64,000 bases of DNA, taken from the NCBI RefSeq assembly GCF_027244095.1, contig NC_069658.1, positions 262,392,687-262,456,686 on the forward strand, given 5' to 3'. The translations under genes were made by a program, and so were the position numbers. Positions 22,731-34,502 of the stretch are shown here, in pieces; position 1 is the stretch's first letter, and the number at the start of each line of letters is the position of its first letter. The DNA comes from Hemicordylus capensis (Eukaryota > Chordata > Lepidosauria > Squamata > Cordylidae). Below the pieces are notes generated by a model that searched no databases, was not told where the DNA came from, and saw only the letters and a list, made by a program, of their open reading frames with translations.

Positions 22731-22998
22731 CAGGTGCGGTCCATGAATGTGCCCCGGGGGGGGGGAGCTTCTTTAAGTGTAAACGGAGCCAGTGCTCCGT
22801 GCCGCCCAGCAGCCCCCGCGGCGGAGAATCGCCTCTCCCACTCACCTGGCCGCTGGCGGGGGCTCACCTCTGTGGGAGCCAGGTGAGTGGCGGAGGCGAT
22901 TCCCCACCGCGGGGGCTGCTGGGCGGCATGGAGCACCGGCTCCGTTTACACTTAAAGAAGCCCCCCCGGGGGGGGGGGACGTTCACAGACCATGCCTG
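22731..22998. mobile_element. Foldback MITE (hAT-type) with perfect 8-base target duplication
   Basis: The two halves are inverted copies of each other over about 120 bases (ctttaagtgtaaacggagcc on the left and its complement on the right). The ends are caggtgcggtcc and ggtccatgcctg-like, flanked on both sides by agtccact (22723-22730 and 22999-23006). No coding capacity. GC-rich arms explain the short open frames here. Confidence 0.85.
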
Positions 22999-23523
22999 AG
23001 TCCACTCCTTCCTCTATCAGTGGGAGCAAAAAGCCTGTGCTCCTCTCCGGGAGTCCGGAGACAAACCTCATCCCTGCTGATCCTCTCATCTTCGGCAGCC
23101 CCTGCCTTAAATAAAGCCCTACATTTAGGACACCCCCCCCCCCCGCTTGCTCCTTCTTCCATGGCCAGGCAAGTGAATTGGCACCCAATCCCAGGTTTCC
23201 AAAGGGGAGTTGTTCTCCAACTCCACCCGCTTCATGAGCCTTTCTGTACCCGTTTTCAGCTGTGGAGCTGATAGCCTTGCTATTCCCTCTTCACCATTCT
23301 GCTGCCTCTTGGGTTGCACCCGCCCATCTCCCAGCAGCTGTTGCACATCCCTCTGAGCCCTTCCTGACTCCTGAAAGGTTATTACTGGGGTTATCCTGAC
23401 ATCTGGAACCCTCAGTTTCTCCTGGCATCCTGCCTTTTGACTGGGTAAACAGCCCTGTCTCATGGAGGAGAGTAGGAAACCCCGACACATTTTGAATGCT
23501 GTGTTCCATTCTGGTTGCCAAAC

Positions 23524-23686
23524 TGAAAAATAAATAAATAAATAAATAAATAATGAAGGACTTGATGTCTGGATAAAACAAACCAGTCAATTACACCTGT
23601 CTGACTGTGTAAACAAGAAATAATAATAATATAATATAGAGAGCTGGAAGCAAAAAAAAAAAAAGCTAAAATAAAATGACTGAAAG

Positions 23687-23731
<45 letters not shown>
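23524..23731. repeat. (AAAT)n and (GT)n microsatellites
   Basis: An AAAT run at 23524-23553 and a GT run at about 23693-23731 within otherwise unassigned sequence (23007-23980). Confidence 0.9.
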
Positions 23732-23733
<2 letters not shown>

Positions 23734-24838
23734 AGACATTAGGAAAATGTCTGTGGAGCTTATCTATATGTTATATACAAACTAATATAGGACTGAGCAC
23801 CAACAGCTGGGTAAAGGGCAAGCAGCATCAGGAGGGGGCTATATGCAGTGTAGAAGGAGCACTAAATCCTTAAGGGGGCATAAACTCTCTCTGCTTCTTC
23901 TATATTCCATGCTGCATTTCACAAATGCTCCAATGTTTCAAAAAGATGAGGACTTGAAACTTCAGAAAGAAAGAAAGCAAATGACTCACCTCTTTATGAA
24001 GGAAAGGTGCTACTTCTCATAGATTCTAAAGTATATATTATCATCCTCATTTCACATGACTGACTTGATGAGAAGCAGGCTCCAGATCTCTTTGTTGCCT
24101 CCAGATGTTCTGCTTCAGAGTATCTTTGAGGCATTTATCTCATCCCATCTTTACATTACTTTTGCTTTGTAAACCTCTCTGAGAACTTTTGTTTGTAACA
24201 CAATATATAAACATTCTAAATCATCATACAGTAGCTCTCTACCTCTTATTCTGCTGCTTGCAGGAGACTAAAGTCTTTGTTCAAGGAGCAGGTGGCTTAT
24301 GGTTGAGGTGGTTGTTTTGTGGATTTGCCCTGGATGGAACTCTGCTCCTGAGAATCTGGTGAGGAAATACCGAAAGCAAAAGGCTTGGGCTGAGGCGTGA
24401 TGAGGCGAGAGAGACAGGAAGGCAGGCAGTCTCTAGAAAGAGGAGGAGTGGGAGACATACAGAGAGCAACCGCCAAGCAAAGAGAAGCAGAAAGATCTGA
24501 AATGATACCAGAGATATCATTCACCGAAGGAGACAGGCAGGTAAAGGGGTAAATGAGGAGGGAAAGGGGAGGCTGGCTAGATAGATTACCCTATGGAGAG
24601 GAAATGATCAGGTTGATGTGTAGACAGAGAAAAGAAATGCATGAGTCTAGCTGAGTTTCACAAAGGATATGAATGAAGAAACACCCTGGCTCTACATATA
24701 TAGACTGTATAACAAAAAGAAAGATAAAATGGACACAAAGAAACCTAATACAGCCTTGGTAAGTTTCACAAAGAACATGAATGAATGAAATATATATATG
24801 AGAGTTGTAAAGAAGTTGCCTGAAAAACTGTCAGAATG

Positions 24839-24875
24839 CCCCAGGGAACCAACCAGCCCCTAGATGGAGTAATTA
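24839..24875 (-). promoter_or_regulatory. O/E-like and homeodomain-like motif pair, block A
   Basis: CCCTGGGG (as ccccaggg on plus) and TAATTA lie about 22 bases apart, in the same order and at similar spacing as in block B (36267-36299). EBF (Olf-1) sites and Lhx2/Emx2-type TAATTA sites are known features of mammalian OR promoters. Confidence 0.5.
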
Positions 24876-24983
24876 GGGGCATACTACACATTACATTGCA
24901 TCCAGGTGTAACAAAGCCTCGACTTTTTCTCTTTCAAAATATCCTCAGGAGGAAGCAACTTTCATCAAAGAAGGGACAAGAGG

Positions 24984-25582
24984 TATAAATTTATGGTGGA
25001 CATGCAATAAATCGAGAGGTTATTGAGACTCAATATATAACGAGCTTAAAAAAATATTCAAAATGACTTTTCCCAAGAGTCCATAATCAATACTATTAGG
25101 TATTGATAACAATGCTCTCCCGAGGAAATATTGGACCCTCTTAATGTACTTAACAGTGGCAGCAAGACTGACATTTGCGTGCAAATGGAAAGACAGTCAA
25201 TGCCCGTCTAAAGAGGATTGGATTCTTAAAGTACTAGAATTGGCAGAAATGGCGAAATTAACATCACTACTAAGAAATAAATTTGAAGAATTTAAAAAAG
25301 AATGGGATCCTCTTCTTGTCTATTTAAAAATACATCACAAAATGGATTTTTGTCAGGCCTTTGAGGGCTAACAACAAATGTTTCAAAAACACCCCAAAGT
25401 TGTTTTCTATATGAACTACTGGGGAGAGAATGTTTAATCTATAGGCAAGATCCGGTTATTGTTAACAACACTTGTTCCAATGATGAGATGGAAGTCTTTA
25501 TTCTGTATGTTTGTGAGTGTCTGTATCATTTGTGTTTGTCCTTCTGTGTTGTGAAAATTGAATAAAAAGTATATTAAAAAAA
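24984..25582 (+). mobile_element. 5'-truncated L1 LINE with 15-base target duplication
   Basis: The frame at 25144-25371 (MYLTVAARLTFACKWKDSQC and onward) resembles the end of L1 ORF2 and is followed by a 3' UTR, aataaa and a short A run. agaagggacaagagg flanks it at 24969-24983 and 25583-25597. Blocks B and C lack it, which confirms an insertion into block A. Confidence 0.85.
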
Positions 25583-27644
25583 AGAAGGGACAAGAGGGAA
25601 GGTAATACTCAACAATTCAGAGGGGGAAGAAGGCAGCATCCATCTTCATCTCAACAACCAACTTCAAAAAGTGATAAGAAAAAATGTTTTTTTAATGTAT
25701 TTGAGGATGCACTCCAAATTATTAGTATGCCTAATACACTTCAAGCACATCAGATTCTCATTACGGTATGTGTTTATCATAGGCGTAACGATGGGGGGGC
25801 AGGGGGGGCACATGCCCCAGGCGCCACCTTATTGGATCACGTGGGGGGGTGCCAAAAAGTGCCCCCACCTTGCCCCTGCCTTTTGCGAAAATTTTTTTTT
25901 TTCAAAAAAAAATTTTTGTGCACAGCAGTGTGGGACGCATTGAGCAGTCCCCCTCCCCCTCCCCGGGTCCCGGCGCCCCCCCATTGCTCCTGGGTGCCAC
26001 GGTGCGGGCGCAGGCGCGGGCGCCTAAAGTTGCAGTACCTGCCTGCTTGCTGCTTCGTCAACGGACCTTTCTTCATCATTCATATCACTCCGCTGATGGA
26101 CGCTCACTCCCCGCCCCGCGGCACCGCCCCCCCAGTCGCGCATGCCACAACCAAAAAGCTGGATTTCCTCCAAGCCAAAACCAAAGTGTTACCAAAAGCT
26201 GCTTCCCCACCCCTGTGCAAGACTGAACTGTAAAGCAGAGGATGGTGTTGAACCCCTCCCTGCTGTGTGTAGCTGCCATCGGCGTCCGTGCCTGTCCTTT
26301 CCTCCCCAATAATGGTGGCTTGCTGGTAATGTATGCAAGCCGCGGCGCTGCCGGATCCCCTAACTCCCTTGCTATTAGTTTCAGTAAATGGTTGCATTGC
26401 AAGCCGCACCGCCGCATTGCCGGCCGCTCCCTCCCTCGAACAGGAAGAACACCACCTGATACCGAGAGAGAGTCTGAGAGCCATCAATTGAAAGAAAAGT
26501 AGATATCGGTCTCTCTCAAAAGACTTCAAGGTAAACTGGGTAGAAAGTGGGAATTAAATTAGCCTGTGAATCATTTAAGAGTAATGGGGCAGCGGGGAGG
26601 AACTCTCTTAACTGAGACTTGGTCCCGGTGGCCCTTTCTTGCTGGACGGAAGAAGAGTCTCCCAGGCAGGGGCTGGCTTGGAGCCCGCGCTGTTGGGCTG
26701 TTGGGGTGGAGCCTCCGGTGATGTTCTCATTGTAAATAAAAGAATTGGCAGCTTCCAGTGAATAGGCTTCTCTTAAGTGCTTATCAAAAAAATGAAGGGG
26801 GAAGAAAGGGGTTGTAAAACGTAGTCATATTTAGTACACTCTCGGTTTCCCTTTGCTTGCACAACTAAATTCGCATTTAGTAAAATCTACAGTCAATCAA
26901 ATTTACCTTTTGAGCCAAAGTTGTTTCTGTTCAGAACAAAGTAAAGAAAACCTGACATTTCTTAGAAATTCTCTAGTCTGTCTTATGCCAAATCCCATGG
27001 GGACAGGTCTATAAAGAAAGGGGGTTTATTTTCCATGTCCTTTGAACACAGTGCTTTCATATTTTCTAGGGCAAGATGTTTTCCCAGACAATCTCAATAA
27101 TTGTATTTTTCTATTAATATGTTATTTGAAAATGTTGAGGATTTTGTGCACAGATAATACATACAGATTTGCTTACTTTTAATGATCTTATTTTAAATCT
27201 CTCCCTCTTTCTCTCTCTAACTGAATGTATTTGAATGCAAAAGCTATAACTGAAAATGTAGGTTCTGGCAGAGAGAGAGAGAGAACACTGTTTCTCTCTG
27301 TGTGTGTTTATCCTTATTTGCCACACTTTTGCGTGTGTATGTGTGTGTATACATAAAGATAAAATTATGGTTTGTTTGTACTATTCAATTTCTTAACACA
27401 CATGTTTGCCCTTGTGAAGAAAGATTGTTTCATGAGGGACATGCAGTGACCATTTCTGTGATTATGACTCCACTTTTTGCAGCAAATACCGTCATGGATG
27501 TAGTTGGCATGAATCTCCAGGAAATGGCATGAATCTCCAGGATACTATTGAAAACTATCCTAGAGATGTGAATGGCTTGATATTGTGAAATACTGGAGGG
27601 GGGGGTTCCCCCCACATATCGCTTCAGTCAGAGTTGGCAGTCCT

Positions 27645-27718
27645 ATATAGGTGTTTCCATTTGAACCCGCAACCTTTTGCTCCCTAGGCAAGTTACTTCC
27701 CTGCTGTGCCATTAGGTG
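27645..27718 (-). mobile_element. Sauria-type SINE head fragment
   Basis: Minus strand reads taatggcacagcaggg, a tRNA-derived A-box region, followed by gcctagggagcaaaaggttg and a B-box-like gggttcaaatgg. Matches the heads at 31082 and 38735. Confidence 0.6.
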
Positions 27719-27850
27719 TGGCTTGTATTCCTTGTAAATCTAGGAGTAGGCAGTTGTGGTGTGTGTGTGTGTGTGTAGGATCTTGATTATGGAAGTTGGC
27801 TGAGTGTCAGGATGGGACAGGTGTCTTGTGTGTGTGCTGCAGTAGTATTT

Positions 27851-28115
27851 AGGAACATAGGAAGCTGCCATATACTGAGTCAGACCATTGGTCTATCTAG
27901 CTCAGTATTGTCTACCCAGTCTGGCAGCGGCTTCTCCAAGGTTGCAGGCAGGAGTCTCTTGCAGCCCTATCTTGGAGATGCTGCCATGGAGGGAACTTGG
28001 GACCTAGATGCTCTTCCCAGAGTGGCTCCATCTCCTGAGGGGAATATCTTCCAGTGCTCACACTTCTAGTCTCCCATTCAAATGCAAACCAGGGTGGACC
28101 CTGCTTAGCTAAGGG
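27851..28115 (-). mobile_element. Composite tRNA/5S-like SINE with CR1 tail, copy 3
   Basis: The tail (aggaacataggaagctgcc on plus) through the 5S-like body is present, ending at the 5S-like ttagctaa region. The tRNA-like head is missing. Inserted within hAT copy 2, so the family was active after that hAT insertion. Confidence 0.82.
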
Positions 28116-28560
28116 GGCGGTGGGGGGGATGCGCACGGCGGGGGGGGGGGCGCAATTTCAGTGCTTGCCCTGGGCGCCATTTTCCCTAGTTACGCCTCTG
28201 GTGTTTATTAAAAGGAAAAGTTGTTTCTTGTGCAGGAGATAATAGCTCTGTGTGTGCCGAAAAATTTCAGATCGAATCCAGTCTGAATAGAGTGCATCAC
28301 TTGGTCTATGCACTGAGGAGAATGGCATTGCATTGAATATGTCCAATATTGCAGTCTGTTTTCTTACCCAGAAGTCATCCCATAATGCTCTGGTGAAGAA
28401 AACAATGTCATGATGTTGCATCCCTCCCTGGGCATATATATGGGGGACAAGGGAAGTGGCTGCCTCCCTGTAGGTACAGAGTGTTGTCTATCCCCCCCCA
28501 GCCCCCCCCCCCCCGCAACTCACTGTGAAAACAATGCAATGTCATAAGGTTCCTTTCACA

Positions 28561-29900
28561 TGTCATGGTCTGCCTGCTGAGGCTCTGCATATTGCTGCCC
28601 CTTATGGCAGCTTGTTGTACTGCAGCAGTTTTAAAGCCTTTTGTAACCTACAGACAGAACAAACCAGGAATGCATTCTCTCAGGCTACCAGAGGGGGAAA
28701 TAGAGTGCACCCTACATGTGTGATGGAGGGCTGAATAAACAGATGGTTGTTGTTACACAAGGAAAGATGGTATCTGCTTATTTGTGAGAGACCAGAGACC
28801 TAACATGGTGTCAGAAGGAAAGCAAAAATAAAAGCTGAAACCCAGGGCTGTCCTTATGGCAAGCTGGGCGACTGCCCCAGGCCCCCATTAGAATTAACCG
28901 GAAGGAGGCCCCCGCACTGGCTGATTTGCCCCAGGCCCCACACCCTGCCAGGGTTCTCTAAGGACAGCACTGCTGAAACCAACACACTGCAGGACAGAGA
29001 TGGCCTCCAGCACCGGCTGGTAAGGACCTGCTATGGACTTTGACAAAGGAAACACTACTGAAAACTGGGCCCAGTGGAGGGAGTGCATGGAACTATTTCT
29101 AGCAGACCCAGAAGCAGGCCAGTGGTCTGAAGAACGAAAGGCTGCACCGTTCCAAATCAGCATTGGCAGAAAAAAGCCCATGAAATATCAGAAGGGTTAA
29201 AGGATGTGGAGGTGATATTTATTGATGATCTATTAATGTATGGCTCCACCTAAGAGGAACATGACAGCAATCTGAAAGCACTTGTGGAAAGGTGAAGAAA
29301 GAAAATTCAAAATTTTAAAAAAGATGCAAATTGGAGTCAACCGTGTCAATGACCTTGGGCCATTTAATGTTTAATATTTACTGTTTAAGTATTAATGTTT
29401 AAATACTTAGTTAGATTATCTCCAGGATTAGCAGACACAACTGCACCACTGAACTGAGGGAACTACTCAGAAAGTACATGGTATGGATTTGGAGTGAATC
29501 CTATAACAAAACCTTCCAAGAGGTCAAAGAACTCATAAGAACTTGTGAATGCATCACAACAACCTGCTGTAGGAGCAGTATTACTACAAGAAGGGAGACC
29601 TGTCACAGAGATAGACTGAATGAGGACAATCCTTGCCTTTTGTCACTGAAGGGATAAAGCCATCAAGATTTAGTCTCAAACCAGACCCTTCTAGACGTGC
29701 AAGTTTATGCACATTAAGGAGGAGGAACCTCCAGTCTGGAGGGAAAATCTCAAACTTGGATTGGCCTAAAACCAGCACTGCATCAGAGATACACTGACTC
29801 ATTCCATTGGATCCCAGAGCTGTCTGTCTCTGGAAGAGTATGAAAGCCTTCCCAATCTTTAATAACCATAAAATAAGGGCCAAGAACCCCACCATTTTGT
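28561..29900 (+). mobile_element. Ty3/gypsy LTR retrotransposon fossil, heavily decayed
   Basis: An LTR-like segment (28561-28805) starts tgtcatgg and ends ctaaca. It is followed at once by tggtgtcagaagg, a typical gypsy primer binding site. Downstream are a Gag-like stretch (near 28980-29190), a polymerase remnant with IFIDDLLMYGS (near 29220) and a possible RNase H remnant (near 29575). The element is old, with many breaks and large missing parts, and no 3' LTR was found. A MITE lies inside it at 28843-28972. The right end is uncertain. Confidence 0.7.
28843..28972. mobile_element. Short MITE with perfect 8-base target duplication
   Basis: A 130-base element with ends cagggctgtcctta and (reverse complement) cagtgctgtcctta, flanked by ctgaaacc on both sides (28835-28842 and 28973-28980). 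No coding capacity. hAT-type by duplication size and CAG ends. Inserted into the gypsy fossil. Confidence 0.85.
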
Positions 29901-29949
29901 CACCAGGACAGTCATGAGTTGCCAGTAACTAGGCATCATGCCACCATTT

Positions 29950-30300
29950 TCCAACTGCTTATGGCACTAGCAGAGGGAGGCCAGCGGTGGTCCATGTCCG
30001 GACACTGTGGTGGCCACCCTCGCCCCGCCCCCTATGTCTGACATCAGACGCAGGTGGTTAGCCATGCCCCCCGCCCCTGACGTCAGACTCAGGGGCATGA
30101 TCTAGCTCCTGAACGGGGCTGTGCAGCCCCATTCAGGAGTTAGATCGGGGTCCTATTCAGCCCTGTTCAGGAGCTAAACCACACCCCCGCATCTGATGTC
30201 AGACATGGGGTGTATGTGGGGGCCACAAGGTGTGGCCCTTGAGGGGGTGACAGCCCGGGTGTCTTTGAACCCAGTCACCCAGTGGTGGCTACACCCCTGG
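29950..30300. mobile_element. Possible MITE with internal inverted repeats
   Basis: Contains several inverted segments (tctagctcctgaacgggg against cccattcaggagttagat) and ends with tggctacacccctgg, which resembles hAT termini elsewhere in the window. I did not find a matching target duplication. Confidence 0.35.
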
Positions 30301-31081
30301 CTAGTGGGTGTTCCAAGGAAGATGCTGTAGAGATTAATGCTCTCCCAGCCAAGGACCTGCTTACTGCTAGACTAAACTCAAACTCAGTGCTAGTTAGTTA
30401 ATGTATTTGTGTTTTCTTTTGAATTCCTGTGTGCCCTTTTAAACTCCCAATTTCCCCAATTTTCCCCAATACCTTATTCTGTGTGCAACCCTTATTTCTT
30501 AATCAATTTCATATACTTAGAAGTGGCTTCAGTTGGGTTTAAAAGGTTCTGGAAGGTTATTTATTTATTTAACATGTCTGTATACTACCCACTACCAAAG
30601 TCTCTAGGCGGTTTACAGAAATAAAACAAATAAATTTTAACAATTAAAACATACAAATATCAAATTAAAATACTACCAAATAGCTAAAAAGCTTGGCTGA
30701 AGAGATGTGTCTTTAGGGTCTCTGCCAGTGGCTCAGCCCCCCCGAAGCCTGCAAGAGAGGAAGAACAACACCGGTTTCCCAGGCAGACTCCAGGGCGGGA
30801 GACTGGGTGCCTGCCTGTCTGCTTCTGCCCCCCACTGTTTTCTGTCTGCCCCTAGGACCGGCTGCTGAGCTGTGGGGAGTCTTTACAGGACTGGGGCCCA
30901 GGGGGTTGATTCAGCAGTTTCCTGAATGCCATCTGCTCTGGGATTTTTAGGGTTGTTGCCAGTGATGGCGGGCCCACCACTGATGGGTTTCACCCCTTTA
31001 GGGGGAGCCACTTCAAGGGAAAGTGAGGGCCAGACTTCCTGGCCCAAGAACTCACATATAAGACAGAGGTGCTTATTATGC
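30301..31081. other. Unassigned, with an L2-type 3' tail
   Basis: 30555-30730 contains tttatttatttaacatg and tctctaggcggtttacag, the LINE/SINE tail type seen near 14014, 38280 and 43765. The remainder shows no gene. Confidence 0.45.
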
Positions 31082-31262
31082 ATGCCACCTAATGGCACAG
31101 TGAGGAAATGACTTGACTAGCAAGCCCGAGGTTGCCGGTTTGAATCCCCGCTGGTATTCCTAGAATATAGGAAATGACTATATCAGGCAGCAGCAATAAA
31201 GGAAGATGCTGAAAAGCATAATCTCATACTGTGCAGGAGATGGCAATGGTAAACCCCTCCTT
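31082..31262 (+). mobile_element. Sauria-type tRNA-derived SINE, head and middle
   Basis: Head ggcacagtgaggaaatgact (A-box region), B box ggtttgaatcc, then the conserved middle with gaagatgctgaaaagcat and ggcaatggtaaacccctcc. The usual tail is replaced by unrelated sequence. Compare the tail at 33985-34073 and the fuller inverted copy at 38205-38735. Confidence 0.75.
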
Positions 31263-31599
31263 GTCATGAGTTCACTTGACGGAAGAAGATGCTGGCCAGA
31301 GATATATGATACAATAGCCAGTAGCTCAGGTTTCAGTTTTATTGCTAAATAGGCAGGTTTGACAGTCTCACCAGGGATACAGAAGTGAGGAGTGAGAAGC
31401 CCAGATTCCAAAGTCCCAATCTGTCTGACAGAGGCTCAAGCCAATTTGATGTGTTATTTCCAGCAGTTGTTCAAGGCACAGGCTGCCTGATTTATAGTCA
31501 GCAACCATGTGCACTTAATCAGCACTCCACTCCCGACAGCTGCCATAGATTCAATCCGGTTCCTGCTGCCTCCTCGCGAGCCGATGACTCCTCCATAAT

Positions 31600-33720
31600 T
31601 AAGAACATAAGAACAGCCCTGCTGGATCAGGCCCAAGGATGCTGGCCATCAGGTCCAGCATCCTGTTTCCCACAGTGGCACACCAGATGCTGCTGGAAGC
31701 CACAGGCAGGAGTTGAGGGCATGCCCTCTCTCCTGCCATTACTCTCCTCCATGAAGTTATCCAAACCCCTCTTAAAGCCATCCAGGTTGTTGGCTGTCAC
31801 CACGTCCTGTGGCAGAGAGTTCCACAAGTGGATCACGCGTTGTGTAAAAAAGTACTTCCGTTTGTTGGTCCTAGACCTCCTGGCAATCAATTTCATGGAG
31901 TGACCACTGGTTCTAGTGTTGTGTGAGAGGGAAAAGATTTTCTCTCTCTCCACTTTCTCCAAACCATGCATTATTTTATAGACCTCTATCATGTCTCCCC
32001 GCGGTCGTCTTTTTTCTAAACTAAAAAGCCCCAGGTGTTGTAGTCTTGCCTCATAAGAAAGGTGCTCTAGGCCCCTGATCATCTTAGTTGCCCTCTTCTG
32101 CACCTTTTCCAGTTCAACAATGTCCTTTTTAAGATGTGGTGACCAGAATTGTATGCAGTACTCCAAGTGTGGTCGCACCATAGTTTTGTATAAGGGCATT
32201 ATAATATTAGCCGTTATATTTTCAATCCCTAATGATCTCTAGCATTGAATTTGCCTTTTTCACAGCTGCCGCACATTGAGTCGAAACTTTCAACGAGCTG
32301 TCCACCACGACCCGAAGATCCAATTCCTGGTCAGTCACCGACAGCTCAGATCCCATCAGTCTATACTTGAAGTTGGGGTTTTTTGTCCCAACAGGCATCA
32401 CTTTACACTTGCTAACATTGAACGGCATTTGCCATTTTGTCACCCACTCCCCCAGTTTAGAGAGATCCTTTTGGAACTGCTCACAATCCATTTTGGATTT
32501 CACTACCCGGAAGAGTTTGGTATCATCTGCAAACTTGGCCACCTCGCTACTTACCCCTGATTCTAGATCATTGATGAATAAATTAAAAAGCACCGGTCCC
32601 AGTACAGATCCCTGGGGGACCCCACTTCTTACTTCCCTCCATTGTGAAAACTCTCAATTTATACCTACCCTCTGTTTCCTGTCATTCAACGTTAGCAATT
32701 CACACATGTACTTGTCCCCTTATCCCATGACTGCTAAGTTTCCTCAGGAGTCTTTGATGAGGAACTTTGTCAAAAGCTTTTGGAAGTCCAGTTGACTTAT
32801 GTCAACTGGATCACCTTGATCCATATACTCGTTGACACCCTCAAAGAAGTCCAAAAGGTTGGTGAGGCAACATTTACCTTTGCGTAAGCCATGCTGGCTC
32901 ACTCCCAGCAGGGCCTGTTCTTCTAGGTACTTTACAATTTTATCCTTGAAGATGCTTTCCATCAATTTGCCTGGAACGGACATTAGGCTAACCGGCCTGT
33001 GATTTCCCAGATCGCCCCTGGATCCCTACTTGAAAATTGGTGTTACATTTGCTACTCTCCAGTCCTCGTACAAAGCCCGATTTCAGGGATAAGTTAAATA
33101 ATTTAGCAAGGAGGTCAGCAGTTTCACGTTTGAGTTCTTTGAGGACTCTTGGATGGATGCCATCTGGCCCTGGTGATTTGTTACCTTTCAGTTTTTCCAG
33201 ACAGTTTAGTACATCATCTCTTGTCACTTCTATCTGACTCAGCTCTCTAGCCTCCATCCCTAAAAAGCCTGGTTCAGGAACAGGTATATGCTCAGTATCC
33301 TCTGCTGTGAAGACAGATGCAAAGAACTCATTCAGCTTCTCTGCAACCTCCATATCCTCCCTAATAATCCCTTTCACTCCCTCATTGTCTAATGGTCCAA
33401 CTGCCTCCCTGGCAGGTTTCCTGCTTCTGATGTACTTAAAAAAGTTTTTGTTATTCCCCTTGATACTTTTGGCTAAATGTTCCTCAAACTCTCTTTTTCC
33501 TCCCTTATTGTCACCTTGCATTTCTTTTGCCAGAGTTTGTGTTCCTTTCTGTTCTCTTCATTTGGACAGGCCTTCCAATTTCGGAAGGAAGTCTTCTTCC
33601 CTCCTGGACTTAGTGGTATCTTTCCTCCTTTTGGGTATACAATCTAACTGGGCTTCTAGTATTGTGGTTTTGAGTAAACTCCATGCACTCTGGAGCGAAG
33701 TGACTCTCCTGGTTTTCCCT
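31600..33720 (-). mobile_element. CR1 LINE, 2.1 kb 3' part
   Basis: Minus-strand frames in order: a linker with LEAQLDCIPKRRK (endonuclease to RT), FEEHLAKSIKGNNKNFFKYI and LKGNKSPGPDGIHPRVLKEL (RT start), FNLFINDLESGVSSEVAKFA then DDTKLFRVV (RT core), and YCIQFWSPHLKKDIVELEK to the 3' end with cctgatccagcagggctgtt. Several stops and frameshifts separate the frames. The frame 33558-34013 extends past the CR1 homology into Pro/Glu-rich sequence (GEEWGAGDLLESGEAPEE) that I do not recognise. Confidence 0.88.
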
Positions 33721-33724
33721 TTCA

Positions 33725-33984
33725 GCTTTCTTTTCATCAGTTGCTGACGTTTCCCCCGTCTGCGTCCTCTAGGAGATAGTGGCCGTTCAAACTCTGGCTC
33801 AGATCCTGACCCTCCTCTCCAAGGGTCACCCGGCCCTGCTGGCCCCTCCTGCGCCAAACACTCGCCCTGGCCTGTCTCAGTTACCTCCCCATTCACATCA
33901 CCAGCCTGCTCCTCCTCAGGTGCCTCCCCACTTTCTAGTAAGTCGCCTGCCCCCCACTCCTCTCCAGTGTCCTCGAGTGGGGGC
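33725..33984 (-). other. Unrecognised acidic, Pro-rich open stretch
   Basis: The minus-strand reading (MPPLEDTGEEWGAGDLLESG and onward, ending with RGRRRGKRQQLMKRK) is acidic then basic and runs in frame into the CR1 linker. It may be the 5' part of an unusual CR1 variant or the remnant of another element. Function unknown. Confidence 0.3.
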
Positions 33985-34073
33985 ATGACACTCCTGAATT
34001 CTACCAAAGACAACTACAGGGCTTTGTGGTCGCCAGGAGTTGACACCGACTTGACAGCACACTTTACCTTTAC
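33985..34073 (+). mobile_element. Sauria-type SINE, 3' part
   Basis: cactcctgaattctaccaaa followed by gtggtcgccaggagttgaca and cttgacagcacactttacct. This tail is also the 3' end of the LINE at 53093-53274, the likely mobilising partner. Confidence 0.7.
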
Positions 34074-34502
34074 TTATTGTGCGGGGTCAGAACTCCAGAG
34101 GCGACTTTGATCTGCCTGTTCTAGATGGGGTCAGACTTCCCCAGAAGGAACAAGTACACAGTCTGGGGGTGCTTCTGGATCCCAGCCTCTCTCTGGTGCC
34201 CAAGGTTGAGGTGGCAGCCAGAGGTGCCTTCTATCAGCTTTAGCGGATATGCCGGCTGCATCCATTTCTTGAGATAAATTACCTCAAAACAGTGGTAAAT
34301 ATGCTGGTAGCCTCCAGACTTGACTACTGCAATGCACTCTGTGTGGGGCTGCCTTTGTACATAGTCCAGAAACTGCAGTTGGTACAGAATGCAGCAGCCA
34401 GGTTGGTCTCTGGATCATTTCGGAGAGACCATATTACCCCTGTACTGAAAGAACTACACTGGCTACCAAAAGGTTTCCAGGGAAAACACAAGGTGCTTGT
34501 TA

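Larger units (their letters stand above)
23985..25680 (-). promoter_or_regulatory. OR upstream block A: candidate promoter and leader exon for OR-1
   Basis: Homologous to blocks B (36090-37480, plus) and C (50200-51620, plus) and in the same orientation as OR-1, about 10 kb downstream on this strand. Conserved parts include TAATTA (24870-24875), the O/E-like ccccaggga (24839-24847) and a repeated motif tttcattcattcatg. It lacks about 450 bases present in B and is interrupted by an L1 (24984-25597). A donor-like AGAG/GTGAGT lies at 23984-23993 (minus). The role is inferred from co-duplication, motifs and the acceptor at the OR coding exon; no transcript evidence is available here. Confidence 0.5.
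25778..28200 (-). mobile_element. Non-autonomous hAT element, copy 2
   Basis: Ends cataggcgtaacg (left) and cagaggcgtaactaggg (right, reverse complement) are flanked by the perfect 8-base duplication gtgtttat (25770-25777 and 28201-28208). The terminal segment with gcaagcactgaaattgcgc is shared with copies 1 and 3, here reversed. No transposase frame was found. It carries later insertions: a composite SINE at 27851-28115 and a Sauria head fragment at 27645-27718. Confidence 0.88.
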
